NCBI GenBank assembly: GCA_964539395.1
Contig: CAZIIU010000006.1
Span: 23,523-87,522, forward strand
Origin: M55B112 sp964539395
GTDB lineage: Bacteria > Bacteroidota > Bacteroidia > Bacteroidales > GCA-2748055
Direction of reading: 5' to 3'
Length of the DNA: 64,000 nucleotides
In this document: one piece after another, positions 63,942-64,000 of the stretch
Layout: every line of letters starts with the position of its first letter
How positions within the stretch are numbered: the first letter of the stretch is position 1
Translations under genes and position numbers: made by a program
Notes under the pieces: generated by a model
What the model was told of the DNA's origin: nothing
The model's input: the letters and a program-made list of their open reading frames with translations, nothing else
The model's database searches: none

Positions 63942-64000
63942 AATAGGTAGACGCGCTAGTTTCAGGGACTAGTGTACGCAAGTACGTGAAGGTTCGAGTC
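63942..64000 (+). pseudogene. partial third tRNA-Leu copy without a normal 5' end
   Basis: 59 bases identical to 63698-63756 of tRNA-Leu(CAG), running to the window edge. The 13 bases that should form the acceptor strand and 5' D stem are replaced by unrelated sequence (63929-63941), so a normal D stem cannot form. The 3' acceptor strand lies outside the window. It could be a tRNA pseudogene, a recombination or att-like junction, or an assembly artefact. Confidence 0.7.

Noticed and set aside
1..64000. CRISPR arrays, defence systems or prophage genes
   Set aside because: No regularly spaced repeats, no cas, restriction, phage structural or transposase-like proteins were seen; the only short tandem repeats are the coding ones at 48652-48849.

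Overview
This 64 kb window comes from a chromosome of the phylum Bacteroidota, most likely a Bacteroidales-type relative. Four things point there. One protein ends in a gliding-associated (type B) type IX secretion sorting domain. Several families are typical of the phylum: a BT_3928-like DoxX protein, a DUF6702-like protein, a fused DAHP synthase/chorismate mutase, and large LepB proteins. Shine-Dalgarno sequences are mostly absent. Several promoters fit the Bacteroidota -33 TTTG / -7 TAnnTTTG pattern. The genes are almost all ordinary chromosomal genes; I see no transposon, prophage, CRISPR array or defence island.

Layout. 1-2.7 kb: DUF1015 protein (cut by the window edge), a YggS-type PLP protein and a dihydroorotate-dehydrogenase-like protein. 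2.7-7.6 kb (minus): a tight four-gene unit of DUF6702-like, type-B T9SS cargo, TPR and HEAT proteins. 7.8-14.1 kb: xerD, ppdK, pckA, plsY. 14.1-15.8 kb (minus): folP and the c-di-AMP synthase cdaA. 15.9-24.5 kb: tmk, BT_3928-like protein, a lone DppB-type permease, tpiA and a 1493-residue exported protein of unknown function. 24.5-29.6 kb: phosphodiesterase, rsmE, an ECF sigma factor followed by a tiny ORF, and uvrA. 29.6-33.4 kb (minus): four small exported proteins, mostly of unknown function, and nth.

33.7-39.4 kb is the most informative region. A six-gene aromatic amino acid unit (pheA, DAHP synthase-chorismate mutase, aroB, aroD, aroC, tyrA) is preceded by a Bacteroidota promoter, a 16-codon leader peptide with five Phe and two Tyr codons, and two mutually exclusive hairpins, the second a rho-independent terminator. 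This is a complete transcription attenuator in which Phe/Tyr-tRNA supply would control both branches of the pathway.

39.4-44.6 kb (minus): tilS, proS and a 7TM-SpoIIE phosphatase. 44.8-50.5 kb: an FG-GAP lipoprotein, a strange Tyr-rich/Ser-Arg-repeat lipoprotein and a FadL-type porin. 50.5-54.6 kb (minus): dapB, two tandem signal peptidase I genes and wbqC-like. 54.8-58.0 kb (minus): thrS-infC-rpmI-rplT. 58.1-62.2 kb (minus): YgiQ radical-SAM protein and dipeptidyl peptidase IV. 62.4-64 kb: a PKD-domain lipoprotein, tRNA-Leu(GAG), tRNA-Leu(CAG) and, at the window edge, a partial third tRNA-Leu copy that lacks a normal 5' end.

All function calls rest on reading motifs by eye; no search was run. 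Starts were moved from the longest open frame where an ATG with a better N-terminus was visible (pckA, nth, dapB, the FG-GAP and PKD lipoproteins).
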